Source: Microcoleus sp. LEGE 07076
Lineage (GTDB): Bacteria; Cyanobacteriota; Cyanobacteriia; Cyanobacteriales; Microcoleaceae
Direction of reading: 5' to 3'
Assembly (NCBI RefSeq): GCF_015207455.1
Contig: NZ_JADEWV010000005.1
Location: 1 to 64,000, forward strand
Length of the DNA stretch: 64,000 nt
Below, in pieces: positions 44,454 through 53,854 of this stretch. The first letter of the stretch is position 1. Each line of letters starts with the position of its first letter. Made by a program: the position numbers and the translations under genes. Under the pieces are notes generated by a model. The model saw nothing but the letters and a program-made list of their open reading frames with translations, was not told the DNA's origin and ran no database searches.

Positions 44454-45626
44454 TTAAGCAAACTTAATCTTCAAATAATCATCCTCCATCTTCGCCCCGG
44501 AAGGTTGCAGCGCGGCTAAAGCTTGCGGCAACACCATATTGCGGCGGTGATTCCCAATCCGAACATTCAATTCATCTCCCGTTTTGCTCAACTGAATCTG
44601 ATCCTTAGCAATTCCCGGCAAATACAGTTCTAGAACATATTGATTGTTTTCCTGAACAATCCTAATTGTATTTTCTTTGTAATATATTTGACTGGGGTCT
44701 TCGTCTTTGTAAAGCGTTTCTTTCAAGCGTTCCAATGCTGGCAAGCCGCACATTTCTTCAGAATAAAGCGGAATTTCTTTTACGGGCAGCGGTCTAAAAT
44801 TATCGTGAATTTCCTGCTTGTACTGCTGCTGGCTTTCTTTCCAGCGCTTGAAAAATGGATCGGTTACTTCTTCGGGAATAATTCGATTGGCGACAATTAA
44901 ATCTGTGGCAACATTGTACAAGCTCAAATAGGCGTGAGCGCGCAGAGATTCTTTGATTACCATTTTTTCGGGATTGGTAACTAACCTTACTGAAGTTACG
45001 GTATTGTCAGTTAAAATCTTTTCCAAAGCTTCGATTTGTTCGTAAAATTCGTAAGGTGCATCCATCACCTCTTTGTTCGGCAAAGAAAAGCCGGCAATTG
45101 GTCTAAAAATCGGTTCAACTAAAGGTCTGAGGGCGGCTGATATGCCTTGCAATGGCTTGTAAAATTTTCTCATGTACCAGCCGCCAACTTCTGGCAAACT
45201 CAAGAGCCGCAATGCTGTACCCGTGGGAGCAGAATCGATAATTAAAACATCATATATTCCCTCGTCGTAATGCCGTTTCATCCGCACCAAACCGAATATT
45301 TCGTCCATTCCTGGCAAAATGGCTAGTTCTTCAGCTTGTACGCCCTCAAGTCCCTGGGCTCTCAAAACTTCACTAATGTAGCGCTTAACTGCTCCCCAAT
45401 TGCCTTCTAATTCCCTGAGAGCGTCTAATTCTGCTCCCCACAAATTGGGTTTCACCAGTCGCGAATCGTGCCCGAGTTCCATGTCGAAGCTGTCGGCTAG
45501 GGAGTGGGCGGGATCTGTGCTCAGCACTAGGGTTTTGTATCCCAATTCGGCACATCGCAGCCCCGTCGCGGCGGCTACGGAGGTTTTGCCGACACCGCCT
45601 TTTCCGGTCATTAATATTAAGCGCAT
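44454..45626 (-). CDS. ArsA/GET3-family ATPase with C-terminal HSP20-like domain
   Basis: A 390-residue ATPase of the ArsA/GET3/TRC40 class. The deviant Walker [12 protein letters not shown] is at residues 8-18, [14 protein letters not shown] is switch I, and [20 protein letters not shown] follows near 130. The last 75 residues (from about 315) form a small alpha-crystallin/HSP20-like beta domain with [18 protein letters not shown], as in other cyanobacterial members. There is no CxxC zinc pair of Get3. It may target tail-anchored proteins or act as a chaperone; no arsenic genes are near. Confidence 0.9.
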   Translation of the reverse strand: MRLILMTGKGGVGKTSVAAATGLRCAELGYKTLVLSTDPAHSLADSFDMELGHDSRLVKPNLWGAELDALRELEGNWGAVKRYISEVLRAQGLEGVQAEELAILPGMDEIFGLVRMKRHYDEGIYDVLIIDSAPTGTALRLLSLPEVGGWYMRKFYKPLQGISAALRPLVEPIFRPIAGFSLPNKEVMDAPYEFYEQIEALEKILTDNTVTSVRLVTNPEKMVIKESLRAHAYLSLYNVATDLIVANRIIPEEVTDPFFKRWKESQQQYKQEIHDNFRPLPVKEIPLYSEEMCGLPALERLKETLYKDEDPSQIYYKENTIRIVQENNQYVLELYLPGIAKDQIQLSKTGDELNVRIGNHRRNMVLPQALAALQPSGAKMEDDYLKIKFA

Positions 45627-46119
45627 TGATTGTTTAGCTCGCCTGAAAGTTCTTTACCTTGATATTGTAACGGATTGTAACAAAGATTAATTTAATGTGG
45701 GCATTAATTTGGTCGATCGCCCGCCGGACACAGCAAATTGTCGTGGATGCACGAAATCGGTGCGATGTCAACATCAATAAGTGTGGCAAGGAGTTAGGTT
45801 GAGTAGGGGTCGATCGCACAAAAGGGATCTCGTACTTTGTCACAGAAACCGGGTTTCTATCAATATCTAGTTGGAGACAACAATCTCGAAGCAGAAACCC
45901 GTTTTGTTTTGATTGTTGACTCAAAAGGGATCTCGCACTTAACAGGTTATACCAATCGTTGCAGGAGTTGCTAACAGCAATAGGGTCGAATATAAAAATA
46001 CCATAAACATCATAATGTAAGATTTTAGATGGTTAAAAAGATAACGATTGCGTTGGCACAACTGCTGCCTCTATAAGATATGATAGTTTTTTGGGGCTGT
46101 TGTACTTAACTGAAAATAT
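45627..46119. other. Intergenic region between divergent arsA and fmt
   Basis: About 490 bases with no convincing gene. A copy of the AAACCGGGTTT palindrome is at 45844-45858 with a partner arm near 45892. The direct word AAAAGGGATCTCG occurs around 45820 and again around 45923, flanking that copy. The promoters of both genes should lie toward the ends. Confidence 0.5.
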
Positions 46120-47130
46120 ATGAAAATTGTCTTTTTTGGCACTCCTGACTTTGCTGTTCCTACTTTGTCCAGTTTGCTGAGTCACCCAGAGTTTGAGGTG
46201 GTGGGTGTGGTGACTCAGCCGGACAAGCGCCGGGGAAGAGGCAATAAATTGATGCCTTCACCTATAAAAGATGTGGCGGTAAATCACAGTCTCCCGGTTT
46301 TCGGGCCGCGCCGCATTAAGAAGGATGCGGAAACTATTGCTAAGCTGCGGGAAGCGGAGGCGGATGTTTTTGTTGTGGTGGCTTACGGCCAGATTCTTTC
46401 TCAAGAAATTCTGGATATTCCTAGTTTGGCTTGCGTTAATGTTCACGGCTCAATTTTGCCGAAGTATCGCGGTGCGGCACCGATTCAGCGCTGTCTTTTT
46501 GATGGGGAAAAGACAACGGGTATTACTACTATGCTGATGGATGCTGGGATGGATACTGGGGCGATGTTGTTGAAGAGTTTTGCTGGTATTTCGCTGTTGG
46601 ATAATGCTGATTCTTTGGGCGATCGGCTGGCGGAAATTGGGGCGAATTTGTTGGTAGAAACTTTGATAAAATTGAGGGATGGGAAGGTTGAAGCTGTTGT
46701 TCAAGATGATGCTGAGGCGAGTTACGCGCCGATGATTAAAACGGCGGATTTTGTGCTGGATTGGTCGCAAAGTGCGATCGCCCTTCATAATCAAGTTAGG
46801 GGCTTTTTCCCGGATTGTGTGACGACTTTTCGCGGTAATTCCCTCAAAGTGATCGCAACTGTACCCGTGGGGCCGGAATATTGGCTGCAATTACCGCCGG
46901 AGTTGAGGGTTTTGGAACGCGATTGGCCTGTTTTGGATCAGTTGTCGGGCGCAAATGGGGAGGTTGTCAGGGTTGTGAAGGGCTTGGGGGCGATCGTCCA
47001 AACTGGTGATGGTTTGCTATTATTGCGGGAGGTGCAGTTGGCGGGGAAAAAGGTGCAGTCTGGAGTGGATTTTGCGAATGGAACTCGGTTGGCGGCGGGT
47101 GAGGTTTTTGGGATGGTTGAAGTTAAATAA
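46120..47130 (+). CDS. fmt: Methionyl-tRNA formyltransferase
   Basis: A 336-residue enzyme that formylates initiator Met-tRNA. The catalytic triad region is in ACVNVHGSILPKYRGAAPIQ (Asn and His near 106-108) with the Asp in MDAGMDTGAML near 144. The start MKIVFFGTPDFAVP binds formyl-THF, and RGRGNKLMPSPIK is the loop that contacts tRNA. The C-terminal domain from about 210 is the OB-like tRNA-binding part. Length is usual for the family. Start ATG 46120. Confidence 0.97.
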   Translation: MKIVFFGTPDFAVPTLSSLLSHPEFEVVGVVTQPDKRRGRGNKLMPSPIKDVAVNHSLPVFGPRRIKKDAETIAKLREAEADVFVVVAYGQILSQEILDIPSLACVNVHGSILPKYRGAAPIQRCLFDGEKTTGITTMLMDAGMDTGAMLLKSFAGISLLDNADSLGDRLAEIGANLLVETLIKLRDGKVEAVVQDDAEASYAPMIKTADFVLDWSQSAIALHNQVRGFFPDCVTTFRGNSLKVIATVPVGPEYWLQLPPELRVLERDWPVLDQLSGANGEVVRVVKGLGAIVQTGDGLLLLREVQLAGKKVQSGVDFANGTRLAAGEVFGMVEVK

Positions 47131-47143
47131 ATGAGTGGTAGGG

Positions 47144-47208
47144 AAAAACCGGGTTTCTGCGAATTATTTGGGTTGAGTAGGAAAAATATAGGAAGAAACC
47201 CGGTTTTT
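47144..47208. terminator. AAACCGGGTTT-family hairpin between convergent fmt and sbcD
   Basis: Perfect 15-base arms (AAAAACCGGGTTTCT and AGAAACCCGGTTTTT) enclose 35 bases. Its place between two gene ends suggests a two-way terminator. Confidence 0.65.
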
Positions 47209-47248
47209 GAGATTGTGTGGTAAGGAGAATTTACATACTGGATATTAC

Positions 47249-48502
47249 CTAAAATTCGACCAAAACTTCCCCCAAAACTTCCTCTTTCCCGCCCAACAAA
47301 TCTTGCGCGGCTTCTAGCATACTGTCAGTAATATCTTTCAAATCTTCGCGACTTGCTAAATAAGTTTTCAAAGCTTCTAAGGGTTCTATACTATTATTAG
47401 CATTCAATTCGGGCAACCTCGGCCTTGCTAGCTGACTGACTAATTCCGGCTGAATTGTGTAGCTGTGGGCTGCGCCGAGAAGTGCGTGTAATTCGGCGTT
47501 ATCAATTAAGTCTAATTGTTCCGATCGCAATTGGTAAACTAATCTCACCACAGCATCTTGGATTTGCTTCTTCCCAATGGCTTTAACCAATTCAGCTTGC
47601 GGGTTTTCGGATTCAGACACCTTTACCTTAATCGTCAGAAACACTCGCACGGGTAACGCGCAAAATTCCCACTCAGCTTTCCCTCGTTCTAAATTAATTA
47701 ACACAAAACCTTTGTCTTCTTTCTCTTCGCTAAAATCAACTCGTTCGATGCTTCCGGGATAAATTACGGGCGGATTGTTGGATAAATTCAGATTTTGGTG
47801 TTTGTGAACGTGGCCGAGGGCTACGTAGTCGAAACAAGGGCGGGTTAGCATGGAAACGGGTATGTTAAAACCTTTACCAACTGCTAAAAAACGTTCCGCG
47901 CCCAGACTTGCTTTATCTGCCATTAAGTGTGCTAAAAGTACGGTGGGGATTTCGGGGTTGAGGCGGCGAATTTCTCCTTCTAGGGCGATCGTCAATTTTT
48001 CGGTTAATAATTGGTTAACATCGCCCATAGAAAGGCTTTCAGTCTCCGATCGCGTCATTAAGGTCGATCGCGTCAACCAAGGCAGTGTAACCACCTGTAC
48101 TGCGCCGTTGCGGGTGTGTATGAGGTGAGTTTCCAGGCGATCGCCCACAATAAACTTAGGTATACCCAAAGTCCGGTAAATCCCCAAACTCGCGCCGCCC
48201 TGTCCCTGGGAATGTTGGTCGTGATTTCCTACTAGCAAAACCGTCGGAATTTGCGCGTCAACCAAGCGGCTGAATTGACGCGCAAAAGCCTCTTTTACAA
48301 ACGGTGGTGGCGTTGAATCGGGGAAAGCGTCGCCCCCGAATATGACTAAATCTACGGGTTCAGAAATCGCTCTGTCCATACATTTGCTCAGCGTGTTTGC
48401 GAAGTCTTCCAAGCGCGTGTTTAAACCTGTTTCTGGGTTGACGCGCCCGTGGGAAAAGCCGCTTCCCATGTGAATGTCTGAAAGGTGAAGAATTTTAATC
48501 AT
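47249..48502 (-). CDS. sbcD: SbcD-like exonuclease subunit (metallophosphoesterase)
   Basis: A 417-residue nuclease subunit of the SbcD/Mre11 class. The calcineurin-type metal site is complete: LSDIHMG (Asp8, His10), FGGDAFPDS, VGNHDQHS, LLAHLMAD and LGHVHKHQN. After about residue 290 comes the capping domain. It normally works with the SMC-like ATPase SbcC to trim DNA ends and hairpins; sbcC is not in the window. Three further minus-strand genes lie upstream on the same strand (SMI1/KNR4, Uma2, ligase). Start ATG 48502. Confidence 0.92.
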   Translation of the reverse strand: MIKILHLSDIHMGSGFSHGRVNPETGLNTRLEDFANTLSKCMDRAISEPVDLVIFGGDAFPDSTPPPFVKEAFARQFSRLVDAQIPTVLLVGNHDQHSQGQGGASLGIYRTLGIPKFIVGDRLETHLIHTRNGAVQVVTLPWLTRSTLMTRSETESLSMGDVNQLLTEKLTIALEGEIRRLNPEIPTVLLAHLMADKASLGAERFLAVGKGFNIPVSMLTRPCFDYVALGHVHKHQNLNLSNNPPVIYPGSIERVDFSEEKEDKGFVLINLERGKAEWEFCALPVRVFLTIKVKVSESENPQAELVKAIGKKQIQDAVVRLVYQLRSEQLDLIDNAELHALLGAAHSYTIQPELVSQLARPRLPELNANNSIEPLEALKTYLASREDLKDITDSMLEAAQDLLGGKEEVLGEVLVEF

Positions 48503-48504
48503 TG

Positions 48505-48611
48505 TTTTCTTTGTGAGTTGTAATTGAGGTTTGTAGTGAGGACTTCAGTCCTTGTTTCTTTTCTTTGTGAGTTGTAATTGAGGTTTGTAGTGAGGACTTC
48601 AGTCCTTGTTT
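48505..48611. repeat. Tandem 53-base direct repeat upstream of sbcD
   Basis: Copies at 48505-48557 and 48559-48611 are identical. Each holds the palindrome AGGACTTCAGTCCT. They occupy the space between the SMI1/KNR4 gene and the sbcD start. Confidence 0.9.
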
Positions 48612-48621
48612 ACCAAGTATT

Positions 48622-49266
48622 TTATGTATTTCTAGGTTCTAATTCGACGCTGTGTCGATTGGGATTGATGCGTTTATCGATCGCAAAAATTGCCTTTTCT
48701 TCCTCCAACCCGATTTCATGAAACTCTTTAAACAAACATTCTAACTCAATTTTTGCAATAACAGTTTCCAGCCACTTATCAAAGGAATCGCATTCAATGC
48801 TTCTCAAAGGTTCGTTTTTGCATTCAAAACTGATAATTTGTCCGGGAGTGCCGTCAAAACAGCCTTTGGTATCCACAACCCGCAGCCACAAATCATCTAC
48901 TTTCATAAACGGAATCCATGCTTTGTTCCAATATTCTCCGGGCTGCCATTCTTGAAAATAAACTTGACTCTGGGTGTCCCAAAATTTTTTCTCCTTCACA
49001 ATAGATGCCAAAGATAAAATACTCCTGCCGTGTTCAAAAGGCAACAGCCACTTATTTTCTGAACTCTCGTAAGCCGAACCATTATACCAGCGATAAAAAT
49101 CATAAAAAGTTTCGGGAAGGGATTGTTGGTAACGATTTTTAAATAAGTCAATCTCCGTTTCAATTGCACCCGAATTGAGCAAATTTTGCGCGTCGGGACA
49201 GTAGCGTTTTAAGCTTTGGGCGAAGGTACGAACCAGAGGATTGCGTGGCTGAAAAAGTTGTTTCAT
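48622..49266 (-). CDS. SMI1/KNR4-family protein
   Basis: A 214-residue protein with a SMI1/KNR4 (SUKH-like) pattern: a helix LFKNRYQQSLPETFYDFYRWYNG with the family's LP...F/Y...NG arrangement at about 42-64, LLPFEHGRSILSLASIV, WIPFMKVDDLWLRVVDTKG, and a closing helix SFDKWLETVIAKIE. Such proteins are known as immunity proteins and as protein-binding modules; the partner is unknown. The gene lies four bases after the Uma2 gene, so they may be co-transcribed. Confidence 0.8.
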   Translation of the reverse strand: MKQLFQPRNPLVRTFAQSLKRYCPDAQNLLNSGAIETEIDLFKNRYQQSLPETFYDFYRWYNGSAYESSENKWLLPFEHGRSILSLASIVKEKKFWDTQSQVYFQEWQPGEYWNKAWIPFMKVDDLWLRVVDTKGCFDGTPGQIISFECKNEPLRSIECDSFDKWLETVIAKIELECLFKEFHEIGLEEEKAIFAIDKRINPNRHSVELEPRNT

Positions 49267-49269
49267 AGA

Positions 49270-49845
49270 TCATAATATCATGCCGGGGACTTTTTGATAA
49301 TTTTGGGCGATCGGGCAGCGAAAATCTATACTTGTCAACTCTAACTCATCTCGTTGTCCGTAAGTTTGAGAAACCCAATTTCCCTCAGCATTGAGTCTAA
49401 AACATTCAATTTTGATTTCAGATTGATTGATGAGCACGTATTCCTGCAAACTCGATGCAGTTTGGTAATCGGCAAATTTATCGCCCCTGTCAAAAGATGC
49501 GGTTGAAGGCGACAAGACTTCCACAATCAAAGACGGATACAGGATAAAATCCTCGGTGGAATTTATCTCTCTTTCATCGCAAGTAACTGCTATATCGGGG
49601 TAATAATAGCAATTTGCCTCTTCCAATCGGACTTTTATATCTGATGTGAGAACTAAGCATGGCGAATTGCGAAGATGCGTCCCTAGCAGCATGATTAAGT
49701 TGCTAGAAATAATAATATGGGGCTTTTTTGCACCTGTCATTGCATAAACGTGTCCGCGTCTGTACTCGTGTTTGATGGGGCTTACTCGTTCGCCTTCTAG
49801 GTACTCTTCTGGGGAGATGTAGAAATTATTTTTGCTAACAAACAT
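49270..49845 (-). CDS. Uma2-family putative endonuclease (PD-(D/E)XK type)
   Basis: A 191-residue Uma2 (DUF820) protein, an abundant cyanobacterial family with a restriction-endonuclease-like fold and unknown role. It starts with SPEEYLEGERVSPIKHEYRRGHVYAMTGA, then SSNLIMLLGTHL, VLTSDIKVRLEEANCYYYPDIAVTCD (active-site Asp), and LIVEVLSPSTASFDRGDKF (Glu-x-Leu-Ser site). The motif residues are kept, so it may be active. ATG 49845 follows GGAGGAA at seven bases; an upstream TTG overlaps that site. Confidence 0.93.
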   Translation of the reverse strand: MFVSKNNFYISPEEYLEGERVSPIKHEYRRGHVYAMTGAKKPHIIISSNLIMLLGTHLRNSPCLVLTSDIKVRLEEANCYYYPDIAVTCDEREINSTEDFILYPSLIVEVLSPSTASFDRGDKFADYQTASSLQEYVLINQSEIKIECFRLNAEGNWVSQTYGQRDELELTSIDFRCPIAQNYQKVPGMIL

Positions 49846-49933
49846 TGATGTTTCCTCCAATATTTTGATTTGACACTATTGGTTAATAATCGCATACCTG
49901 GGTGGGAAACCGCACTGCGGTTTCCCTACAAAT

Positions 49934-51208
49934 TTAACAAATTTCTAGAAATCGCGCGTGCCACAGTTTGCCGCTTTCCGTCAATCCCTGCGATCGCACT
50001 TTAATTTTAACTCCCCGAGGGTTAGCCTCATAGAGTCGGGCAATTTCCTGCATTTCTTCGCTGCTAAAGCCCGTTCCCACTGTTCCTATCGGCAGTAATT
50101 CGCCCCCAATTTCTGGCGCGACTTCGATCGCACTAAAGGGCCGCCCCGCAACTTTAGTCGGTGTCAACCCGACAATCAACAAATCGTATTCCTGACAGTA
50201 TTTAGTTCTTACTATCGCAAATCTTTTAACATCTTTCCCGCCCACATAACAGCAGTTGTGCAAAATCCAAACTTCGCCTTCTCTGTTTTCAGATTCCTGC
50301 TGATTTGCTAATAAAAGTTTTTCGGCGGCGGTGCGAAATGTCGGTACAATTTCAAATTCTGAAGATAAACTTGCCAGCAATTCACCAACTGCAACTCCGG
50401 CTGCAATTCGTTCCGATTCCGCCAACCCAGTCAAGTCTTTGCCGTGGGAAAACAAACATTTAAAAATCGCATAAACTGCGGTTGGCTGGGTTGTCGGGAA
50501 ACCCATTTCAATATTAATTGAAGCAGCTTGCGCTCCCGTGCGGTGTTCGCTGCCGGTACAGCTTTTGTAATACAGTTCACCGTCTAAAACAAAGGTGCCA
50601 ATTTGAGCGGCTGTGTCTGTTAATGCGCGATCGATCGCAATTGATGCTTGTTGTCGCAGGTTAGTCGATCGCGATTGGTAGTACACTTTATCTGGTGTCG
50701 CCACAACCACAACTCGGTTCCCGTCCCGTTTTGGCTGTCCCCAATAATCGGGATTTTCAATATAATAAGAACGATCGCTGGGCGCGTCAACAGGCTGCAT
50801 CGTCACAATCCTTCCCGGCTGCAAATGTGGCGGCAATTCAGAAACCACGGGATTGTTGAGTGTTTCTATTTTGGTAGCAGCCTTTGATTTTGCCGCAGCA
50901 GCCACATTGCTACTAGAATTTTTGGCAGTGTTTTCAGTCGGCTTTTCTCCAGTTTCCAACTCAAACGCTCTTTTCCAAAACCCCACCGCCATTTCCGGGT
51001 ATCCTTCCGACTCCGCGCACAGTGCAAAACCAATAACTTTTGCCGTACCGATGCCGCGCCCGTAATCAGCCAAATACTGCACCGCCCCCGCTTCACCCAT
51101 CAAGTGCAATTCCCGCTGAACAATGCGATTGTTCCAGCGTTCTCGAATATCGGCGCTAATTTTTTTAGCTGCTTTTCGCTTTGCTTCTGCGTATTCGGTG
51201 CAGTCCAT
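49934..51208 (-). CDS. ATP-dependent DNA ligase-like nucleotidyltransferase
   Basis: A 424-residue protein with the ligase nucleotidyltransferase motifs: I, PKRDGNR with Lys160; III, FVLDGELYY (Asp209-Glu211); IV, EGEVWIL (Glu310-Gly311); V, FAIVRTKYCQEYDLLI (Lys336). An OB-like region with VGTGFSSEEMQEIARL and WHARFLEI follows. The first 90 residues are a helical domain of unknown type, then a low-complexity linker to 115. Cyanobacteria seal nicks with an NAD-dependent ligase, so this is an additional enzyme, perhaps for repair. AAAGGAGG precedes ATG 51208. Confidence 0.82.
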   Translation of the reverse strand: MDCTEYAEAKRKAAKKISADIRERWNNRIVQRELHLMGEAGAVQYLADYGRGIGTAKVIGFALCAESEGYPEMAVGFWKRAFELETGEKPTENTAKNSSSNVAAAAKSKAATKIETLNNPVVSELPPHLQPGRIVTMQPVDAPSDRSYYIENPDYWGQPKRDGNRVVVVATPDKVYYQSRSTNLRQQASIAIDRALTDTAAQIGTFVLDGELYYKSCTGSEHRTGAQAASINIEMGFPTTQPTAVYAIFKCLFSHGKDLTGLAESERIAAGVAVGELLASLSSEFEIVPTFRTAAEKLLLANQQESENREGEVWILHNCCYVGGKDVKRFAIVRTKYCQEYDLLIVGLTPTKVAGRPFSAIEVAPEIGGELLPIGTVGTGFSSEEMQEIARLYEANPRGVKIKVRSQGLTESGKLWHARFLEIC

Positions 51209-51560
51209 ACTGCCTCCTTTTTGTAGGGCTACTTAATATACTATACTCAAGCTTGATTTATTAGTCAAGGTTAAGTTGATAATTAGGAGGTTTGAATAAA
51301 TTTAACTCTTTCATTTGTGCAGTAGATTTATTTTTTAACCGCAGAGGCGCAGAGGGCACAGAGAAAGAGAAGAAAGAAAACGATAGGCTTGTAGTGGTGT
51401 TTTGATTTTCAATGGCGGTAATCTGTTCGCCGCCAATGCTAAGATAACTTCGATCGCACATTGCGACCAATAAAGTCGCGAGTTGTGTCTTGCTCGCGTT
51501 GGGTTCGCCAACTTGCGATCGCCCTTTCGATAATTTAAGAGCGAATTTAATCTTACTCTA
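51209..51560. other. Intergenic region between divergent ligase and glutaredoxin-like gene
   Basis: No gene is seen. It holds an AACCGCAGAGGCGCAGAGGGC word at about 51340, a copy of the dispersed element found near 16550 and 39841 and inside the end of the methyltransferase gene at 42159. Confidence 0.5.
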
Positions 51561-51869
51561 ATGATGCGATTGATTTTGTACAGCAAGCCCGGATGCCACT
51601 TGTGCGAAGGGTTGCAAGAAAAACTAGAACAGATTGAAAGCCTCAAATTTGAACTCGAAGTCCGAGACATTACCCAACGCGACGATTGGTTTGAAGCTTA
51701 TCAGTACGAAGTTCCAGTTTTGTTTAAAGTCCACCCCCAGCCCAAAAATTCTGGTGTCGAACCTGCATTTTCCTCCGAACAACTGTTACCCCGTCCTTCG
51801 CCCCGCTGCACAGTCACCCAATTAAAGCAAATGTTACAGAAATATATGCAAATCGATCCGTCACAATAA
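51561..51869 (+). CDS. Glutaredoxin-like protein (DUF836 type)
   Basis: A 102-residue protein with a thioredoxin-like start, LILYSKPGCHLCEGLQEKL, where CHLC (Cys13 and Cys16) is the redox pair. After it come VRDITQRDDWFEAYQYEVPVLF, with the cis-Pro in VPVLF. The last 35 residues are looser. It is probably a small thiol-disulfide protein in the cytoplasm; its partner is unknown. ATG at 51561 is followed directly by a second ATG, either of which could be used. murE lies 170 bases downstream. Confidence 0.85.
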   Translation: MMRLILYSKPGCHLCEGLQEKLEQIESLKFELEVRDITQRDDWFEAYQYEVPVLFKVHPQPKNSGVEPAFSSEQLLPRPSPRCTVTQLKQMLQKYMQIDPSQ

Positions 51870-51924
51870 TAATACGATTTATGCAAAAACTCAGGTTTTA
51901 ATCCTGGCCTCGGCGTGCAGGCCG

Positions 51925-51943
51925 CACACAGAATAGCTGTGTG
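51925..51943. terminator. Hairpin CACACAG / CTGTGTG after the glutaredoxin-like gene
   Basis: A perfect 7-base stem with a five-base loop sits in a GC-rich patch 55 bases past the stop. There is no T-run after it. Confidence 0.35.
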
Positions 51944-52038
51944 GGGCGCGCACCGCCAAGCACTGCAAAGCCGCACCCAGACTGGCTAAAATAATTGCGT
52001 AAGTCATATTCAAAACATCCAAGTGAGGAGTTTTTTCG

Positions 52039-53544
52039 ATGAAATTGAGAGAATTATTAGCAGCACTTCCCGACATCTCCTTTGACGCCCAACATCCGGC
52101 CCTCGATGCGGAAGTCAAGGGTTTATCGACTAATTCTCACGCTTGCGGGGCGGGGGATTTGTTTTTGGGAATGCCGGGAAGTCGCGTAGATGGCGGAGAT
52201 TTTTGGCCGATGGCGATGACATCCGGTGCAATTGCCGCCATAATTTCCACCCCAGCAGCCGAAAAAACACCTTCCCCAGACGGTGGAAACTGCGTCATCC
52301 CAGCAGCGGATATGGCTCGAGTTTGCGGTCAAATAGCAACTGCATTTTACGGCAATCCAGCTAACAAATTAAAACTTGTCGGCGTAACCGGTACCAACGG
52401 CAAAACTACAACAACTCATTTAATCGAATTTTTGCTCAATCAAATGCAGTTGTCTGCCGCGATTTTTGGCACGCTTTACACTCGCTGGCCCGGTTTTCAA
52501 CAAACTGCACTTTACACCACACCTTTTGCGCTTGACCTGCAAAAACAACTAGCAGAAGCTGTAGCCGCCGGATGCAAATACGGCGTGATGGAAGTCAGTT
52601 CCCACGCTTTGGCACAGCAGCGAGTTTTGGGCTGTACTTTTGAAGTTGGCGTGTTTACAAACTTGACTCAAGACCATCTCGATTATCACCGCGATATGGA
52701 AGATTATTTTGAGGCAAAATCTCTGCTGTTCAGTCAAGATTATCTCAAAAATCGCGCGGTAGTTAATATTGACGATTCCTACGGGCGGCGGATAGTTGAA
52801 ACCCTCAAATCAGATAAAATATGGAGTTACAGCACTAGCGACAAAAAGGCGGATTTGTATGCTTCCGATTTACAATATCAGCCCGACGGAGTTAAGGGAA
52901 TCCTGCACAGTCCCAAGGGCGAAACAGCTTTTGTTTTGCCTTTAGTCGGTCAGTTCAATTTATCAAATATGTTGGCTGCTGTCGGCGCTGTTTTAGAATT
53001 GGGTTTAGATTTGTCGGCAATTGTGGAGAAATTATCTCAGTTTCCGGGAGTTCCGGGACGGATGGAACGGGTGCAAATTAGTCCCGATCAAGATATTAGC
53101 GTGATTGTGGATTACGCGCACACTCCTGACAGTTTGGAGAACTTGTTGAAGGCTTCGCGGCCGTTTATTCCGGGGCGGATGATTTGCGTGTTTGGTTGCG
53201 GGGGCGATCGCGATCGCACAAAACGCCCGATCATGGGTAAAATCGCGGCAGAATTGGCCGATGTTGCTGTGGTTACTTCGGACAATCCGCGCACTGAAAA
53301 TCCCGATCGCATTTTGGAAGATGTTCTCGCAGGTATCCCCGCCACCGTAAAGCCTGTCGTCATGGGCGATCGCGCCGCAGCCATTCACACTGCTATCATC
53401 AATGCTAAACCCGGAGATGGCGTGCTAATTGCCGGAAAAGGACACGAAGATTATCAGATTTTGGGCACCGAAAAAGTTCATTTTGACGATCGAGAACAAG
53501 CACGAGATGCCTTGAAAGTAAGAATCAACAAAGTTAACAGTTAG
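52039..53544 (+). CDS. murE: UDP-MurNAc-L-Ala-D-Glu:meso-diaminopimelate ligase
   Basis: A 501-residue Mur ligase that adds meso-diaminopimelate to the peptidoglycan precursor. The ATP site is GVTGTNGKTTTTHLIEF near 114-130, then EVSSHALAQQRV, FTNLTQDHLDYH, DYAHTPDSLENLL, and VFGCGGDRDRTKRPIMG. The pattern SDNPRTENP contains DNPR, which marks enzymes that use diaminopimelate rather than lysine. Length is usual. GAGGAG precedes the ATG at 52039 by about ten bases. It has no mur neighbours here, as is common in cyanobacteria. Confidence 0.97.
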   Translation: MKLRELLAALPDISFDAQHPALDAEVKGLSTNSHACGAGDLFLGMPGSRVDGGDFWPMAMTSGAIAAIISTPAAEKTPSPDGGNCVIPAADMARVCGQIATAFYGNPANKLKLVGVTGTNGKTTTTHLIEFLLNQMQLSAAIFGTLYTRWPGFQQTALYTTPFALDLQKQLAEAVAAGCKYGVMEVSSHALAQQRVLGCTFEVGVFTNLTQDHLDYHRDMEDYFEAKSLLFSQDYLKNRAVVNIDDSYGRRIVETLKSDKIWSYSTSDKKADLYASDLQYQPDGVKGILHSPKGETAFVLPLVGQFNLSNMLAAVGAVLELGLDLSAIVEKLSQFPGVPGRMERVQISPDQDISVIVDYAHTPDSLENLLKASRPFIPGRMICVFGCGGDRDRTKRPIMGKIAAELADVAVVTSDNPRTENPDRILEDVLAGIPATVKPVVMGDRAAAIHTAIINAKPGDGVLIAGKGHEDYQILGTEKVHFDDREQARDALKVRINKVNS

Positions 53545-53558
53545 TTCACCAAATATCC

Positions 53559-53591
53559 TGAACCCGGACTTCTTAAAAAAGTCCGAGTTCA
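53559..53591 (+). terminator. Hairpin terminator of murE
   Basis: TGAACCCGGACTT pairs with AAGTCCGAGTTCA (one mismatch) across a short A-rich loop, 15 bases past the murE stop. The rest of 53592-53854 is AT-rich with no gene. Confidence 0.65.
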
Positions 53592-53854
53592 GCAATCAAT
53601 AACTAGCAAATAATACTTAACAAAAACAATATAAAAATATCAGTAATTATACTTATATAAAATTCGACTAGCACTATTATAATTGTGTAAAAGACATTTA
53701 AAAAAATAGCAATTGTTATGATCTAAATCACTCAATATCCAATTCCAGATCACATTCAATCAGGTATTGGCATTACTATCATCAGACAAGATCGATTACA
53801 TCTGTAACAAACAAAATATCATTATTAACCTATAGCGCTGCGAACATTGAACCC

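Noticed and set aside
51895-52012. Minus-strand 38-codon open frame MTYAIILASLGAALQ... in the GC-rich gap before murE
   Set aside because: There is no ribosome site, the C-terminal part is low in coding character, and it overlaps the hairpin; the evidence is too weak to call a gene.
52022-52032. GTGAGGAGT word as the Yfr1 small RNA motif (reverse strand ACTCCTCAC)
   Set aside because: It is better explained as the murE ribosome-binding site, and no Yfr1 stem structure or terminator is seen around it on the minus strand.
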